Positions 10,355 through 23,672 of a DNA stretch of 64,000 nt are shown here, one piece after another. The DNA lies in assembly GCA_028095005.1 (NCBI GenBank), contig CM051460.1, forward strand, positions 147,989,461-148,053,460. The letters are read 5' to 3'. The translations under genes were made by a program, and so were the position numbers. The notes under the pieces were generated by a model that saw nothing but the letters and a program-made list of their open reading frames with translations, searched no databases and was not told the DNA's origin. This stretch comes from Rhynchospora pubera. Its lineage: Eukaryota > Streptophyta > Magnoliopsida > Poales > Cyperaceae. The first letter of the stretch is position 1. Every line of letters begins with the position of its first letter.

Positions 10355-12356
10355 TTTGTTTACCTCTAATTTCTGCCACCTAAGGAAAATTCAACAGTTC
10401 ACAGGCAATTGAAGTGGGGCCCATAAATGCTTGACGGGTTCCGACTCTTAGAGGAAGAGGGGGTCAACTTTTAAAAAAAAAAAAAAAAAAAACAAAGACG
10501 CACCTGGACTAAACCCATAATATCGATATTAATATTAATATTAATATAGTTCGCCATATGACTGTATTAATTTAGTATTTAATATTCAATATTAATAGAA
10601 GAAAAGGTGACATAAATATCATGGATGATTAGGAAAAAATCAAGAAGCTAGAAAGATGCAACGAGGATGCATAAATAAATTAATTATATGAATTGTTCTA
10701 CGAGCTTTAGAAAATTCATTTAATTAGTTTAAAAATCCAGAAAAATAGAAAATCCATGACTATTATGTTCCTCATATTTTCATGAGAATCCATGCAAATT
10801 TACATGATCAAATAATAAAGAAAGAGCATCCAAATAATTTATTTGAGAATGAACATAATGTGAAATGGACAGCTCCATTATACTGAAAATGGAGAAGTGG
10901 GCCAAGGAGCTTCCTTCTCCAATTGATCTGTTCACCTCTTCGTGCACAGCAGGCGAGCCACGATTGGCTCCTCTCCCATCCTCTCACACTCGACCCCACC
11001 TGTCGGCAATTCACTTTCTCACAAATGGCAAGCTGCCATTGGGTCTCGTCCATGGGTCCCACAATTAAACGGAAAGAAAAGAAAACGAAATCGGAGACGA
11101 AGCTCTTCTCCGCCTCTGACAAAACCCAATCCGACGATTCTCTCCACCATTGTCGGAATTCTTGATACCGCTAGAAAGCTCATGATGAGGAGAACACGGT
11201 GGTACCATTCCCGACCCCTATAGTGAACTCTATGGCGCCCAATTTCAATAAAAGAAGATTAAGCCAGTGAGAAAGAAGAACTCAAAATTGAGCAAATTGG
11301 ATGAGTGAAGTATCAAATCCATGGTTCACACACCTTCCTGGATGTGTAACAATGTATTCTATGTGGCCAATAGCAATCAAATTGTGCCTAAGTGATGAGA
11401 ACGCCAATTGGTGCCATAACCAGTCAACTGATTGGTCAAACTTGGCATAACTATGGTCAACAAATTCAATTGATTAATGAGGCATGTTAAACACGGTACT
11501 TAGATACTATAATGACTGAGAACAAATGTTAATTGCCACCAAATCCACTGGAGACAATGTTGCTTTTGGTTGAACTTAAGAGGAGAAAAGTGAAAGGTAA
11601 AAGGAAGGTTATCTCACTGGTCCCCCTCCTTTCCATGTGCCTTGAACGCCAGTAAAGACAAAATTAAAAGAAACTTGATCCCCAAGTCCCTCCTACAGCC
11701 ATCAGATGATGATCAAAAGGCTCAATTATGTGATGATGAATGAGGCAGCATATGGATCATGCCCTAGCAGCTGCCACATGCCATCTTACTTAAACAAAGA
11801 GGACTGATGTGTCAGCTTGTTGTTGGCTGAAAGACACCTCCACGAGATACTAGCAAATGGAGAGGTACCAAGATGGAGTGACACCTCACCAAGCTCAAGT
11901 ACCATTGCTCTCGGCTGTAAAGTAGAAGAGATGCTCTCTTTACACAATCACAGCCACCCAATTGTAACCAACCCTCAGATGAACGCCACCTGTCTTTGCC
12001 CCATTTTGGCGCCAAATGCTTCCTCTCCAAGAAATGCCAGTAAGCGAGAGACAACAAGTGTGGCTTGGTCCCACCAAATTCCAAGTAATATGAGGGCCCA
12101 TCTGTCAGATTAATCTAGCATGGCAAGTGAAAAGAAGTAAACTACCAAGTGATTGTTTCATTTCTGATCTGTAAATGCCAAGTGTTGGAAGAGGATTGGA
12201 TGGTGTAATTGAGCAGCAAAAGAGAAGAAGTGAAGATAGGATTATAAAAGCAAGGCGGCAAGCCATCTTGACATCACAACCATTGATCAAGATTGAAAAA
12301 TATGGAGATATCGCCACATGGCAGCAGGAAGCATGATGGAAACCCTAAACTATGCC

Positions 12357-12363
12357 TATAAAA
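12357..12363 (+). promoter_or_regulatory. TATA box of the LTR promoter
   Basis: TATAAAA within CCTATAAAAGAAGC, 147 nt before the AATAAA at 12510-12515. This is the spacing expected across the R region of an LTR. Confidence 0.6.
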
Positions 12364-12663
12364 GAAGCTGAAGATGGAAGATTAGGGGCGGCACTTTGGA
12401 GAAACACACTAAGGTGCTGCCAAAATCATTTTAGAAAAAAGACTTGTAAAAAAAAAAGGGATTTTGAAGAAAAGGTAAAAAAGGAATTGTACTGTTCTTT
12501 TGTTTATGGAATAAAATCTCCTTTCCTCTCTTCTTTTCTTTCTTTCTGGCCTTGCTTGTTTCTTTGTTTTGTTTGTTTTCTGTTACAGCTACAAACTAGT
12601 TCCTAGAAGAGTCCTTACATAGATCACTTGTCAACACTGTTTTGGGGCTCAGAGGCATGAGTG

Positions 12664-13087
12664 AGGGGTGCTTGCCTGAGAGCGCACACTCACAAGTGTC
12701 GATGAGTTCTGTAATGCTCTAAAAGTGACTAAAATGAAACTATATCACAGAGCATGGCCTTATGCATGGGGGGTGCTTGCCAGAGAGCGCACACTCATGT
12801 CTTTGGTCATGTTCCAATATATGTTTAGTTGTCACTGTCATATACAAACTAAATAACATAAGTTGCTGAACTTAGTAAAAATATAATAGAACAAAGTCCA
12901 GGGTATATGTGCAAAAGAATCTGTGTTCAGTGATAGAGAGAAGTTATAATATGTAGCAAGTAGAGTCTATTTTGCTAAAAAAATATATATATATATAATT
13001 AAATCCATCTTGGTAAAAAAATGAATGATGACTTTCACTCGAGGTGTGTGGCTGTAATCAAGGGGTGCTTGCCTGAGAGCGCACACT
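12664..13087 (+). repeat. Three dispersed copies of a 27-bp motif in U5
   Basis: The motif GGGGTGCTTGCC(T)GAGAGC then GCACACT occurs at about 12664-12690, 12769-12795 and 13061-13087, nearly unchanged in otherwise AT-rich surroundings. Spacings differ (105 and 292 bp), so it is not a simple tandem array. Confidence 0.85.
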
Positions 13088-13100
13088 TGGGAACAGAAAT

Positions 13101-15095
13101 ATATCCTTGATATGCATAATTTGCTTTCATAAAGAAACTTTAAACCAGTGTCAAACTAGAGTTAATCCATAAAGAGAAAGTACTCAATAATAAAAGATAG
13201 GGGGACTAAATTGAAAATATCAACTTACTAACAAAATTATCTTGCATCCTTCTTTAAAAACGCCTTTTGTACCTCATCTATTTTCAATAAAAAAATATAT
13301 GAAATAGAGATAATAGCAAATAAGTTTATATAAGTCATATCTGTCCATGGGGACATGTTTGTTAAAAGTCTTTAATATGCTTTATATTATAAAATGAAAA
13401 GGAGGATTTTACCTTGTTTTGTCTAAAAAAAAAGGGGGGTCCAGTACAAGTAGATAACATAAAAAAAATACATATGGTGTCTTTGTCAAAGAAATATCAT
13501 CTACACAAATTTAATTTTAGCATATAATAAATTTCTATAGAAGAATGAAATGTTAAAGGTAAGATATCCAGTGTTGTTTCAGGATTTTGAAAAAGCTTTC
13601 TAAGAAATAAGAGATTTGTTTGTATTTCTATTGTGGCTGCAAAAGGTTCAGTAAGCATAATCATAGGATAATCAATAAAATTCAGTATCACTTTGTGTGA
13701 CAGTCTATTCAATTGACAAAAAAAGATCCATGACGGGAGTGTCATAGTCTTATTACTTCAGTTATAAAAAGAAAAAGTTTTCTAAGAATGGTTGCAATAA
13801 ATAAATTTAAAAGTTCTAATGATTGATAAAATATCAGGTGTCCACTTTAAATAATGCTTCTAGAAATTAGTATAGTTTCACTGTTTTGGGAAACATGAAT
13901 AAATGTGATGAATGAAAAATCGAGATAGTCTTGTCATTGAACTGATTTACAGTAAGCTTTTGAGTATGGTTAACATGTGTGTCGGCACCCAAAATCAATA
14001 TCAATGTCCGGCAAGACCCACCAATCAAGTCAATATGAACCTAGGTTAATATGTTAAGCCATCCCAAATGTCAATTTGTGCTCAAAGAATGTTAAAGCCG
14101 AGGGGAAATATCACTGACCAGAATTGGATGTTAAATGATGGGTTCGTCAGACCAAAACCAGACCCATAACTCAAAACCCAAAATTGTAGCACCTGTGTCT
14201 CCGTTAGGTGTTATAAGCAATTTAGAGAATTTCCATAATGCTCGGCATGTGTTTCTCAACAAGAAGATCATCGTCGACGGTCCCTTGTTTTTTGCTTGTT
14301 CAAGTCCGCTGATGGATGACGACTAAGGGAATGACAAAGCACAACTAATTGGGCAGATACGACCAAAATTGGAGACGGAAACGGGAAGAGAGCGAGGAGG
14401 CGATCTTGCAGAATCCAGTCGTGTGTGAAACAGCCGCCGGAATCGTCGAGTCAACCCTCACCGTCGTCAAGTCAACAGAGACGGAGGAGGGAAGAAGGTT
14501 GAAACGAGGCGAACGTTGGACAAGCCTGGAGCATCGACAGACTCTACTGACCGGCGGGACCCCTGAAACGAGCCTGAGTCAGACCCAAACCCATTTGGTG
14601 CACGAACGTTAACGCAAGCCAAGTGATTCAGTCAGCTCTTAACCTGAATGACTTGGGAAGATCTTCTGTGGCGTCGACAGTGCAACGACTCCCTGAAAAC
14701 TAAACACAAACAGCAAAGTTGCAGCCAATCATAAAATTCTGCAGAATTGAAAACTTCAAAAGTACATTAAAAATAGCTAGAAAATTAGAAAAATTCTCAT
14801 AAAATATTAAAACATCAAGAAAAATATGAAGAACATTTTGATACATCATGTCATGGTCAAACATAAAAATATAAAACACTTTAAATTCAAGGTCTAAAAG
14901 AACGTTTTAAATGGTAATAATAAATTCACATGATTAAGTCAAGAACTAAACTTCTTAACAAAATCTTTTGAATGTTTTATGTTCTGGACAGCAGGTACAC
15001 TTGGACCAAAAAAATGTTCTAGACAACAGGTACAATCAAGCACTATAGTATGCAAACAAACAACAAAAATATCACAATAAAGGTGAAAAAAAATA
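13101..15095. other. Non-coding retroelement-derived sequence
   Basis: No coding gene is supported. Frames at 14135-14326 and 14349-14612 are short and unlike known families. TGGCGTCGACAGTG at 14669 resembles a gypsy primer site but lacks a convincing CA end before it. Confidence 0.35.
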
Positions 15096-15385
15096 TATAT
15101 ATATAAATTCAAAATGCAAACTCAAAAGTCCAAAGTGCAAATTTAAAGGTCCAAATTTAAAATTCCAAAATAAAAAGAAAGTACAAACTCAAAAGTCCAA
15201 AGTCAAAAGTCTAAACTTAAAAGTGTGAACCTTAAAGCGCAAACTCAAAAGTCCAAATTTAAATGTCCAAACTCAGAGGTTTAAACTCCAAAAGGCAACT
15301 TAAAAGTGCAAATTTAAAAGTCCAAATTCCAAGAGCAAAACTCAAGAATTCAAACTTAAAAATTTAAAACTCAAAAGTCAAATTC
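15096..15385 (+). repeat. A-rich degenerate minisatellite
   Basis: Variations on AAACTCAAAAGTCCAAA / TTTAAAAGTCCAAATT recur about every 15-17 bp for 290 bp, with much drift between copies. Confidence 0.8.
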
Positions 15386-18300
15386 CGTTGACTAGGCGAC
15401 CAGAAGAAAAGTCAACCGATGGCATCACAAAAGTTTTTGTCAAGAGGAGACACAGCGCATCTGTACTCGAGACTTGAACGAAAACCCCAAAAATCTTTAA
15501 ATCTCCGAACGATTGAGGACTGATCTAGGATACCCAAATTTTCTAGTATCAAGCTCAAAAATCTGAGTGACGGCACCAAGCCCAACCCAGCAAAGTAAAG
15601 TCAACCCAAGGCGAACCAAAGTGTCTCAAAACTGTGACCAAAGAATCTGACCTAGTGCAATAATTTTCATTGTTCATGTTTGGTATTGAATGTTTTCATT
15701 GCATTATTTCAATTCTTGACTATTTTGTGTTGCCTTCATTTAAACCCCACTAAACGCTAGTCATCAAAATAAAATAAAACTGACTCCAATTGCTTTTAAT
15801 GCCTAATCATTTGATTATTCCCGATCTAGAGGTGCTCTTGTCTGATTCCCAACTCGGACTCAGACCGGAGGTAATTAACAGCAGGGGCTTGCGCCTGCTG
15901 GAAGGAAAGGACCTACACACAAACAATCAACTCTTGAGGTCCCTAGGGTCGCATTGCTATCTTTCGTTCGTAAAACGGGTAGTGGTGTTCGAATTCTAGG
16001 AGACTCAAGGGGTATCTGATCCGCATTTTCTTCGCCCCATAGAGGACTATCTGATCTTCCGTGGTTGGACTGAAAAAGTGCGAGACACTATGTATTTTAC
16101 TTTGGTGACGGAAACGGTTGTAATATTTCATTTAGAACACTTTCTAAACTTACAACACCACCTTTTAAGCAAAATATGTAGCTCAATCGTGATTATATCA
16201 ATCCTTTGAAAAATTTTATCAGTCTATACCTTGTTGTTATACATGAATTTTATTTAACGATCATATGAATTCGAACCATATATGTGGAATCGGATCGTTC
16301 CATCGTTTCCTTGTTTATCAACGGATTCTCATATGCTAAGTTTGAGAATGTCGTGAAGCCAATGCACCAAACGGCTTAGGCAATCAACTCTCGTTGATCT
16401 TTTGTAGGATTGGTACTTGAGGTTCATGAACTACTTCCACAATGATTTGTCGAACGAGTTCTTGACTCTTCATATATATTCCATGAGTTTCTCGAATCAT
16501 CATCAACTCGTGAGATGGTTGAGTCCTCATTGGAAGGAGCGTACTATTAAACTTCTTTCAAAACAACTTGTGAATGAAGTTTCGCTCAACTCTCACTAAG
16601 TACCATGTATGGAGTGACAAGTTTCCCATAAGAGTACTTCTTGTAGTGACGCATAAACTATTTTAATGCTCACTTTACTCTCACTACTTCTTCTTGAAAA
16701 TTTCAATTCATCAAGACTACATTATGATTAGCAACAACTACTTTGTTCTTATCATATTCGTGAAAGTAGTGCCTTTTAATATAAAGCATCCTACAAATGT
16801 ATAGTGTCTTATTTGGTTTAAGCTTACAAGTCAACAATACTTGAAATAAGCTTCTCAACACCAAATCTCGAGAAGTATTATACTTAGAGATCAAAATCTC
16901 ATAAGATATCTTCTTTAATAGACTTCGATGGAACATTATTCAGTGTAAACAATATTGTCCTCAAACATAATTCCCTAATACGAGTCGAATAAGTCAATTT
17001 GATTTATTACCGATCGAACTATACAAAATATTGTTCGATACCTCCATTCTTGGATATATTATTCCTCATGGAGCGAGTTATGAAACTACTTTCATACTCT
17101 TTAGATAATACTTCAAATCATATGACTTAACTACTTATTTGCCACGATTAATTGTAAGACTTCCATTTTTCTTGAACGGTCTTTTAAACTTCACTCTTGA
17201 ACTCCTTTGAACTAGTCAAAAGGTTCATACTTATACCTTATCAAATAGATATGTTAATATCTACAATGATCGTTGGTTAAGTAGTAAAGTATCAACAACC
17301 TTTCATTACACAAGTACTTATAGGTCTTTATACATCGATATGTATAAGTCCTAATTAATTCACTTGTCCTTAAACCTTCATAGGTTAAAGGCGCTTTTGT
17401 CATTTAATAAACATGATTCGCATATCAATCGATTTGAAATCGAATTGAATTACGAGCTCTACGTTACGGAGACTCTCGTAATGTGATTCTCGTTTATGTA
17501 TGTGACTAAGCGGTTATATATAACATGAAAGTCAAATACTTTATGTCAAGTCTTACGCATCCTATTTGTCATTCAAAACTTGCTTATCTATTTCAAACAA
17601 ATTCAATCAAGATGCATGAAATCATATAAATAAATCTAGAATAAAAGAACTTGTCTTTTATTAAACATAATCATCCATTTCATCGAATATGAAATGGAGA
17701 AGTTTTGAGAAGTTAGGATTAAGGTATGCAACCTTAAATTCCTAAACAAACTCTTAATAAAGATAACTCTACGTATTCAATGGTAATGACTTAAACGAAT
17801 AAGTCATTTCATATACGGAGTTTACTTTATATCTCTCAATATTTCTCTTATTCTTCATTGCTAACACATTTCGTTAAATGCGAGCATATGAACTAGTATC
17901 AAGTTACTAGCGTAAATTAGAGATAGTGAGATAATTTGAACGACAAATACACTTTAGGATTAGAATATTTCTAATCGTCACAATCATGGTATTTCGGACA
18001 ACCTTTCAAATGCCTCCCATAAACGGCAAATGAAATATCTCATGTGACGTATGGTCATAAATGAGAGTCTCGAAATTTCAACTCATACCTTGGTGAAGTA
18101 TTTCTTGAATACTTAACCAATTACCTTTTTCACCAACAAGTGTGCGTAAAAGGTAACGTCATATCCTTTAATACTAGAAAGAGATCGTATGACAATATCA
18201 ATGATCCTTGATATCGGAGATCAATATCTCTAGTTATCAATTAGCTACTTAAATCTTTCGATTTGTAAGCCAATGAAACGTTCATGTATCCTTTTATAAA

Positions 18301-20788
18301 AGAAGAATCTCTTTGTCAACTCATACTCTTTATACTCGATCATAAATGATGGAGTTAATATCTACTTTCTCCAAGAACACTTTCTTGAGTAAGTGGATAA
18401 GAGCGTACGAGTTAAATCTAGTCCATATGAATTCTCTAATTCAAAGGTCTAGAAATTTCTAATGAGGATATTAGCCATACGCTTCATTGAATAACTTTTC
18501 ACCAAAAATCAATCAATCATCGCGTTGCTACGTTCGGATAGTTTGAGGAAAGTTTTGGGAATTGACATACTCAAATTTCTCTTCACTAAGATCGTGTCTT
18601 AGGAATCGGTATTACTTCTTTAAGTAAATACTTTTAGAAACGAGTTTGTTAATTTTCAAAGATTGATCGCAACAAAATTAACAATTTTAACATCTATAAC
18701 AAAATCAATTTAAGGTCATTTAGTTTATGCAATTGTTTTATTTATAACAAATAAAACTCCCACTACATTTATTTAATGTCCCAAATGTAGTTGGTTTTTC
18801 AAGATCCCGGTTTTCATCAAGTAGAGCCTGCTATGGCACGTCACCCTACTTAATTAGACAAGGTAGGTTCTCCAACCAATTACATCGTTCTATATGATTC
18901 TTGGTTTGTGAATATCTAAGTATATTTACCAACTTCGCCCCGATGTCCAAACTCTAGTTGGGTCCATCGAAAAGTAACCTCTCACTATTTGCTCCTTGCA
19001 AATCTTAGCTATTTGCACCCCGACTACCGAATTGGCAACCATGACGTCCGCTTGGGCGGACCGCGCCATGAGTGACAATCGGCGTGAAGGGGATAGAGAG
19101 AAGGAGGGCGATTTCACTTATTCGTTTTTAGTTTTGGGACTAACAAAACATATGACACTTGTTTGGTGGTCGTGTAAGCATACACCCATACCTAACTTAT
19201 AACAATTCATAGTAATCACAAGCAATCACATATAAGCATCTCATCCATAGTTGTGGGTTTGTATGGCTCCCGCTTGCATTAGTTTCGCCACATCGTCCAC
19301 GAAGCAAAACTAATCTAATCCTTGTCCCTCCCACTAAATTCTATAAGGATCTAAATCCTATATAAAATAAAGGAACAAAAATACATGTGAAAATATCTTA
19401 TTCCCATCCTAGCCTTAGGGGCATGCAAGCCACACAAGTTACATTAAAATTAATCAACAAATTAATTAATTAATGGCACCAAAGGCCGCATTACAAACAT
19501 TCACACATGCATTCATTTACAACCACAAGGCATTGAGTCATGAGCCATACTAAACCCACTTTCCACCTACAAAACAAAGTTAGCACATACAAGCACTTTG
19601 TTTCCAATTAACGATTTTCAAGCATCTTTGCGTATTGTTTGTCATAAGCAAATTTCGTGTACAAATTCTCAATTTTAAACAACAAAACTTGTTTAAATTC
19701 ATTTAGAAAGTTCTTTCAACATCCCATAACTGAAAGGAGATCAAACAAGGAGTATTCTAATTGTTTTCAACTAGTTTGAATAATTAGAAAACAGTAATTT
19801 ACCAAAAAATGTAACTAATGGAATCCAACAAAATCAATAGTTTTAGGTCTCCAAAAATTATGAAATAAATTACTTAAGCTCCTTATCATAGTTGTGATTA
19901 CCAGTAAAAATTTCAAGAAGAGATCTTAAACCATCTGGGAGAATCAAAAAAGACAAATCTCTTACAAGTGCACGAAACACCGTTATGAGATTTTCAGATT
20001 ATCCTCTCAACCATTTGGTCTGTTAGACCACCTTCTATCCAGTTTTTTATATATACAATATACATAGAAAAACTAGCTATCCATCCATGAAAAGAAAATA
20101 ACCAAGTTCAGTTCAAAAAATTCGAGTTACATACTAAACAATCAACAAATTCTGTACTGGAACAGACTGTCGATCGAAATGTTTTAACCCAGTTGAAGGT
20201 CCAAACTTCCATGAAAAATTATGAAATTAATTTTCCTGGAATCCTAACTCAAAATAAAACAACTCCATTTAAACAGAATTTTTAAAGGAGTTCTCAGTTG
20301 GTACAGTTTATTAGAACAATCAATTTGCTCAATAAACTGGATTTGACAAGATCTTCCTTTTCATACTTGAAAACCCACAAATTAATCTGAGTCATGCAAC
20401 AATCTACACATGCTCAGAAAGATTTTCAAGTCCTCTTTGATTCTAGCCATAGAACACTGGTACTTATATTCAAAATATAAACCTTTCAAGCCATTCAAAC
20501 AGGACAGTGCGAGCAGAAACTGGTTCTGCGCGCCGTCGCCGTTTTATTCACAATAAATCCATACAATTTCAAAAAAATGTGAATCTAACGCCAATAAAAT
20601 TACACTCCACAGATCTACAACTTTCATGTAGACGGAAAAAACTTCCAGAGAACATATCGTAGCGAAAAACGCAAAACAACACAGAAAATGCCATTTTCAG
20701 ACAGCAAACAAACGCACCATCTCTACTAATCCGTTAATTAGCCAATTTTTCTTAATTAAGTGTCAAAATAGCTTAAGTACGACCATGT
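15386..20788. other. Long non-coding stretch, probably interior of the minus-strand LTR element
   Basis: Over 5 kb with no frame longer than about 80 codons and no gag or pol motif on either strand. The part just left of 20789 must be the interior of the element whose primer site is at 20789-20800. Where that element ends on the left is not visible; no second copy of the 20802-22556 LTR was found. The stretch around 15790-16130 is more GC-rich and may belong to the neighbouring gypsy element. Confidence 0.4.
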
Positions 20789-20800
20789 GCTCTGATACCA
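20789..20800 (-). other. Primer binding site, initiator tRNA-Met type
   Basis: The minus strand reads TGGTATCAGAGC, the standard primer site of plant Copia elements, complementary to the 3' end of initiator tRNA-Met. It lies one base from the LTR end at 20802, so the element is on the minus strand with its interior to the left. Confidence 0.9.
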
Positions 20801-20801
20801 C

Positions 20802-22556
20802 TGTTAGAAAACCGTTCAATTTTAATTTTGTGACTAATTACCCTTAATTAATCCAATTAAAACACAAGCAACAAGAGGATCTAATACAAAGCCATTCGAC
20901 ACAAGAGATAGGTGGAAAAATCAATACCTCATCCAATATCGTAATTGGATGGCTCGACCTAGGCATTGATATCGATGGGGTGCTCTCCTTCGCCTCCTCC
21001 ATGTTGGCCTCGAGTCCACTAAGGTATTAACCAAGTTATTCTCGAATCGTGCTAGCGATGAGAATAACAAGTCTAATCCCATAACTTTCCCTTTCTTCAA
21101 TCAATTCACTAATTAATTTGTGGAAGGGAAAGAGCTCAACCCATGAGCAATAGAATGGAAGAGAGAAGAGGGGGGCGGCGCACCATAGGGGAGGTGGCGG
21201 CTAGGTGGAGAGAGGGAGGAAGAGAACCATCCTAAGGAGCCTCCATATAGGTCCTTATATAGCCTCCAAACCCTAACACAAAGTTCACACTAATTACAAG
21301 TGTGCCACCCCACCTACCACCCTAATAGGGCCGGCCTTCTAGTGGGCTATGTTGGGCCACTAGCTCTTCTATTTAATGCCTCAATTCAATTAATTAAAGA
21401 CCTATTCAATTTCTACTTAAATTGGACATTTAATTTACCAATAAATTAAAGCCAAATTAACTTAATTAAATTAAGTGCGTTGTTTATAAATAATTATTAA
21501 CTTAATAATAATTATTTAGAGATTAGACAATGCATTAATTTATTTCAATATGATACATTTGACTTAATTAATTATAACGGTCCATAACGGTATATAATTA
21601 ATTAATCAACTTATCATATTTTGCAATACTCACTATTGAAAATAAATAAATAATGCACGTATGGTTAAACACCTTATTATGTGTGACCCTTTGAGGATTT
21701 ATGCTAAGTTGGACATGAAATTAAATCGTTATTTAATTCCAATAATCATAAGGGGTATCTAGCAACACGTTATGATTCCCAATTCGCATAAATAGTGTAC
21801 TGCTACAATATTTCAATCCTGCATAAGAGAATAATTTTGTTTCTCTATTTTGATTCTTATGTCTCACGATATCATGGTATAATCCAATATAGGACTGTGT
21901 CATTCTTGCAGATTATACGTTTCTTGATCTAGAGTTGATCGCTTAGTTGCGCGCATACGATCCAACTCCATCAAGGGGCCCAAACAAATATCGTCACTCA
22001 CTAAGTGAATTAATGAGGGACATACGGTTTTCTTGATGATTAGCTTTTCCCCGCACAATTCAAGAGAACGTAAATCAAGTCCGTATAGCAGTCCTTAACG
22101 GAAATCAGCGGTAGACGAGATTTATAGAACCTATCCTCATGTGGAAAAGATAATCATCTCAAACTTAGAACCAAAATCATAACGAAATAAACAATGACAC
22201 GTAACACAATCCATATGTTTATTTCATTGGGTCAAGTCCTGTACTATGTTCCATAACATACACATATGCAATTAAGTTGGTAACTCTTTACCTATGATTT
22301 GTAGAACTTAATCATCACTTAACTTGCATACTAATCTTATATGATAATTAATGTTCTTTGTTAATTATCAAGATTATGGACCATTTAGATTTATTATTGT
22401 CATTCTAAAGAATGATCCACAGAGATCCACAATTCAGATCCTCAACCTGAATGATCTGTCAATAATAAACCTAGGAACAGATGATAAAATATCATCCAAA
22501 ACACAAACTAATAATTAAGTCATTAAATTATTGACTTCTAGGACATAACTCTAACA
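20802..22556 (-). mobile_element. 5' LTR of a minus-strand Copia-type or LARD element
   Basis: 1755 bp bounded by TGTTAGA on the left and TCTAACA on the right, a perfect 7-bp terminal inverted repeat, with the primer site one base away. A minus-strand TATA box lies at 21253-21261, giving U3 of about 1.3 kb and R-U5 of about 430 bp. The interior to the left has no coding capacity, which fits a large retrotransposon derivative driven by another element's proteins. The partner LTR was not found, so truncation is also possible. Confidence 0.85.
21253..21261 (-). promoter_or_regulatory. TATA box in the minus-strand LTR
   Basis: The minus strand reads TATATAAGG, placed inside the LTR upstream of the inferred R region. 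Confidence 0.6.
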
Positions 22557-22932
22557 AACTCATCTTTTCAAAACACAATTAAAGTATTAATTTTTGCTCC
22601 ATTAATTCTATAATTTCCGCCTTTTCCCTAATTCTATTATGTCCAGCTATTAAGCCTAGTGATCGTCCTTAAACATCTCTCTTCTAATTACGTAAGGCAT
22701 TAGGATTGATGAATAAATCCAAAATAAACCAATTCTACATGAGAAAAATCATTTGCTTAAGATAAGGTCGAAGCATTTTATCTCTAAATCCAATTCTGGG
22801 TCAAGCTAGTCACCATTTTCAATAATTAGATCTTAATGAATGCCGGACCACACTTGGCTCTTAAACAAAAATCGTACTAATTATCACGTCCAAAGACTTT
22901 CAATCACTTTGTTTGAAATTAAAAAGTAATAA
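22557..22932. other. Short spacer between two LTR insertions
   Basis: AT-rich, no gene seen. AACTC at 22557-22561 would be one half of the target duplication of the Copia-type element. AATAA at 22928-22932 is the left duplication of the solo LTR. Confidence 0.5.
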
Positions 22933-23227
22933 TGTGACATCCCTGAATTTTAGGACCTGTTTGCAATACTTCAAATTTTAAGGTCCTATTTGAAAAATGT
23001 CCATGCTTATCTATTTGAAAATATTTCTTTGATCTTATCCATATTTTTAGGAGCTAAACAATCAATATTTATATAAATAGTTCTATATAATTAATATCTT
23101 TATAAATAGGCTCCAATATCTTTATAAACAGTATTAATATTTTCAGAAACAGTAGCTAAGTAATTCCTTTCTGCTTACTTAGCCATTAAGTAATCTAGAA
23201 TATTTACTATTTTAGCCAAACCTCCAT

Positions 23228-23235
23228 TATAAATA
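23228..23235 (+). promoter_or_regulatory. TATA box of the solo LTR
   Basis: TATAAATA followed by a C-rich stretch and repeated ATTTC. It lies 295 bp into the LTR and fits the U3/R boundary of a plus-strand element. Confidence 0.6.
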
Positions 23236-23563
23236 GACCCCAGCCTCATTTCATTTCATTTCATTTCGTATACCATTTTTGTTTCTCTCTCTCCCTAGCA
23301 AACTTTGAATACCGCCTTGGGTTTGAATAGTCAGCCATTTGGAATTCGAGTTCCACGTCGCAGTTATAGTCATCCCGATTTGCTTGTGCACTAAATCACT
23401 CAGTCAGGTAACCGGACTTCTCTATATCTAGTTTCGTATTGCTTGATTTGATTACCACTTGGCTTTGCTTGCATGTGTATGCTCGTATGTGGTATGTTTT
23501 GCGGGATATCGGGTTTAGAATCCTAGATTATGAATTTGTTTGTGTATGCGAATTTGGAATCCT

Positions 23564-23672
23564 CTTTTGCCACTTGGGTAAGGGATGCGTCCCTTTTGCC
23601 ACCCAAGTTAGGAGATGGTCTCCTTTTGCCACTTGGGTTAGGGATACTCCCCTTTTGCCACTCAAGTAAGGG
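23564..23672 (+). repeat. 29-30-bp tandem repeat, four units, alternating palindromic
   Basis: CTTTTGCCAC starts at 23564, 23593, 23623 and 23652. The following words alternate ACTTGGGT / ACCCAAGT / ACTTGGGT / ACTCAAGT, so neighbouring units can pair. The joins AGGGATGCGTCCCT and AGGAGATGGTCTCCT are small hairpins whose two sides change together. Confidence 0.85.

Larger units (their letters stand above)
10357..13100 (+). mobile_element. 3' LTR of the Tat-like element (right boundary unresolved)
   Basis: It starts TGTTTACC right after the polypurine tract. A TATA box at 12357 and an AATAAA at 12510 place U3 at about 10357-12385 and R at about 12390-12540. The U5 side carries three copies of a 27-bp motif. 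The right end is not fixed: I see no clear CA end with a target duplication and no second LTR copy in the window. The LTR may run on toward 14 kb or beyond. Confidence 0.5.

Noticed and set aside
10808..12317. Several 70-104-codon frames on both strands inside the LTR
   Set aside because: They lie in U3 sequence, overlap on opposite strands and show no domain; chance frames in less AT-rich DNA.
14669..14690. TGGCGTCGACAGTG as a gypsy primer binding site marking a 4.3-kb LTR
   Set aside because: The bases before it end in TCTG rather than CA, and no second LTR copy is available to set the boundary; kept only as a possibility.
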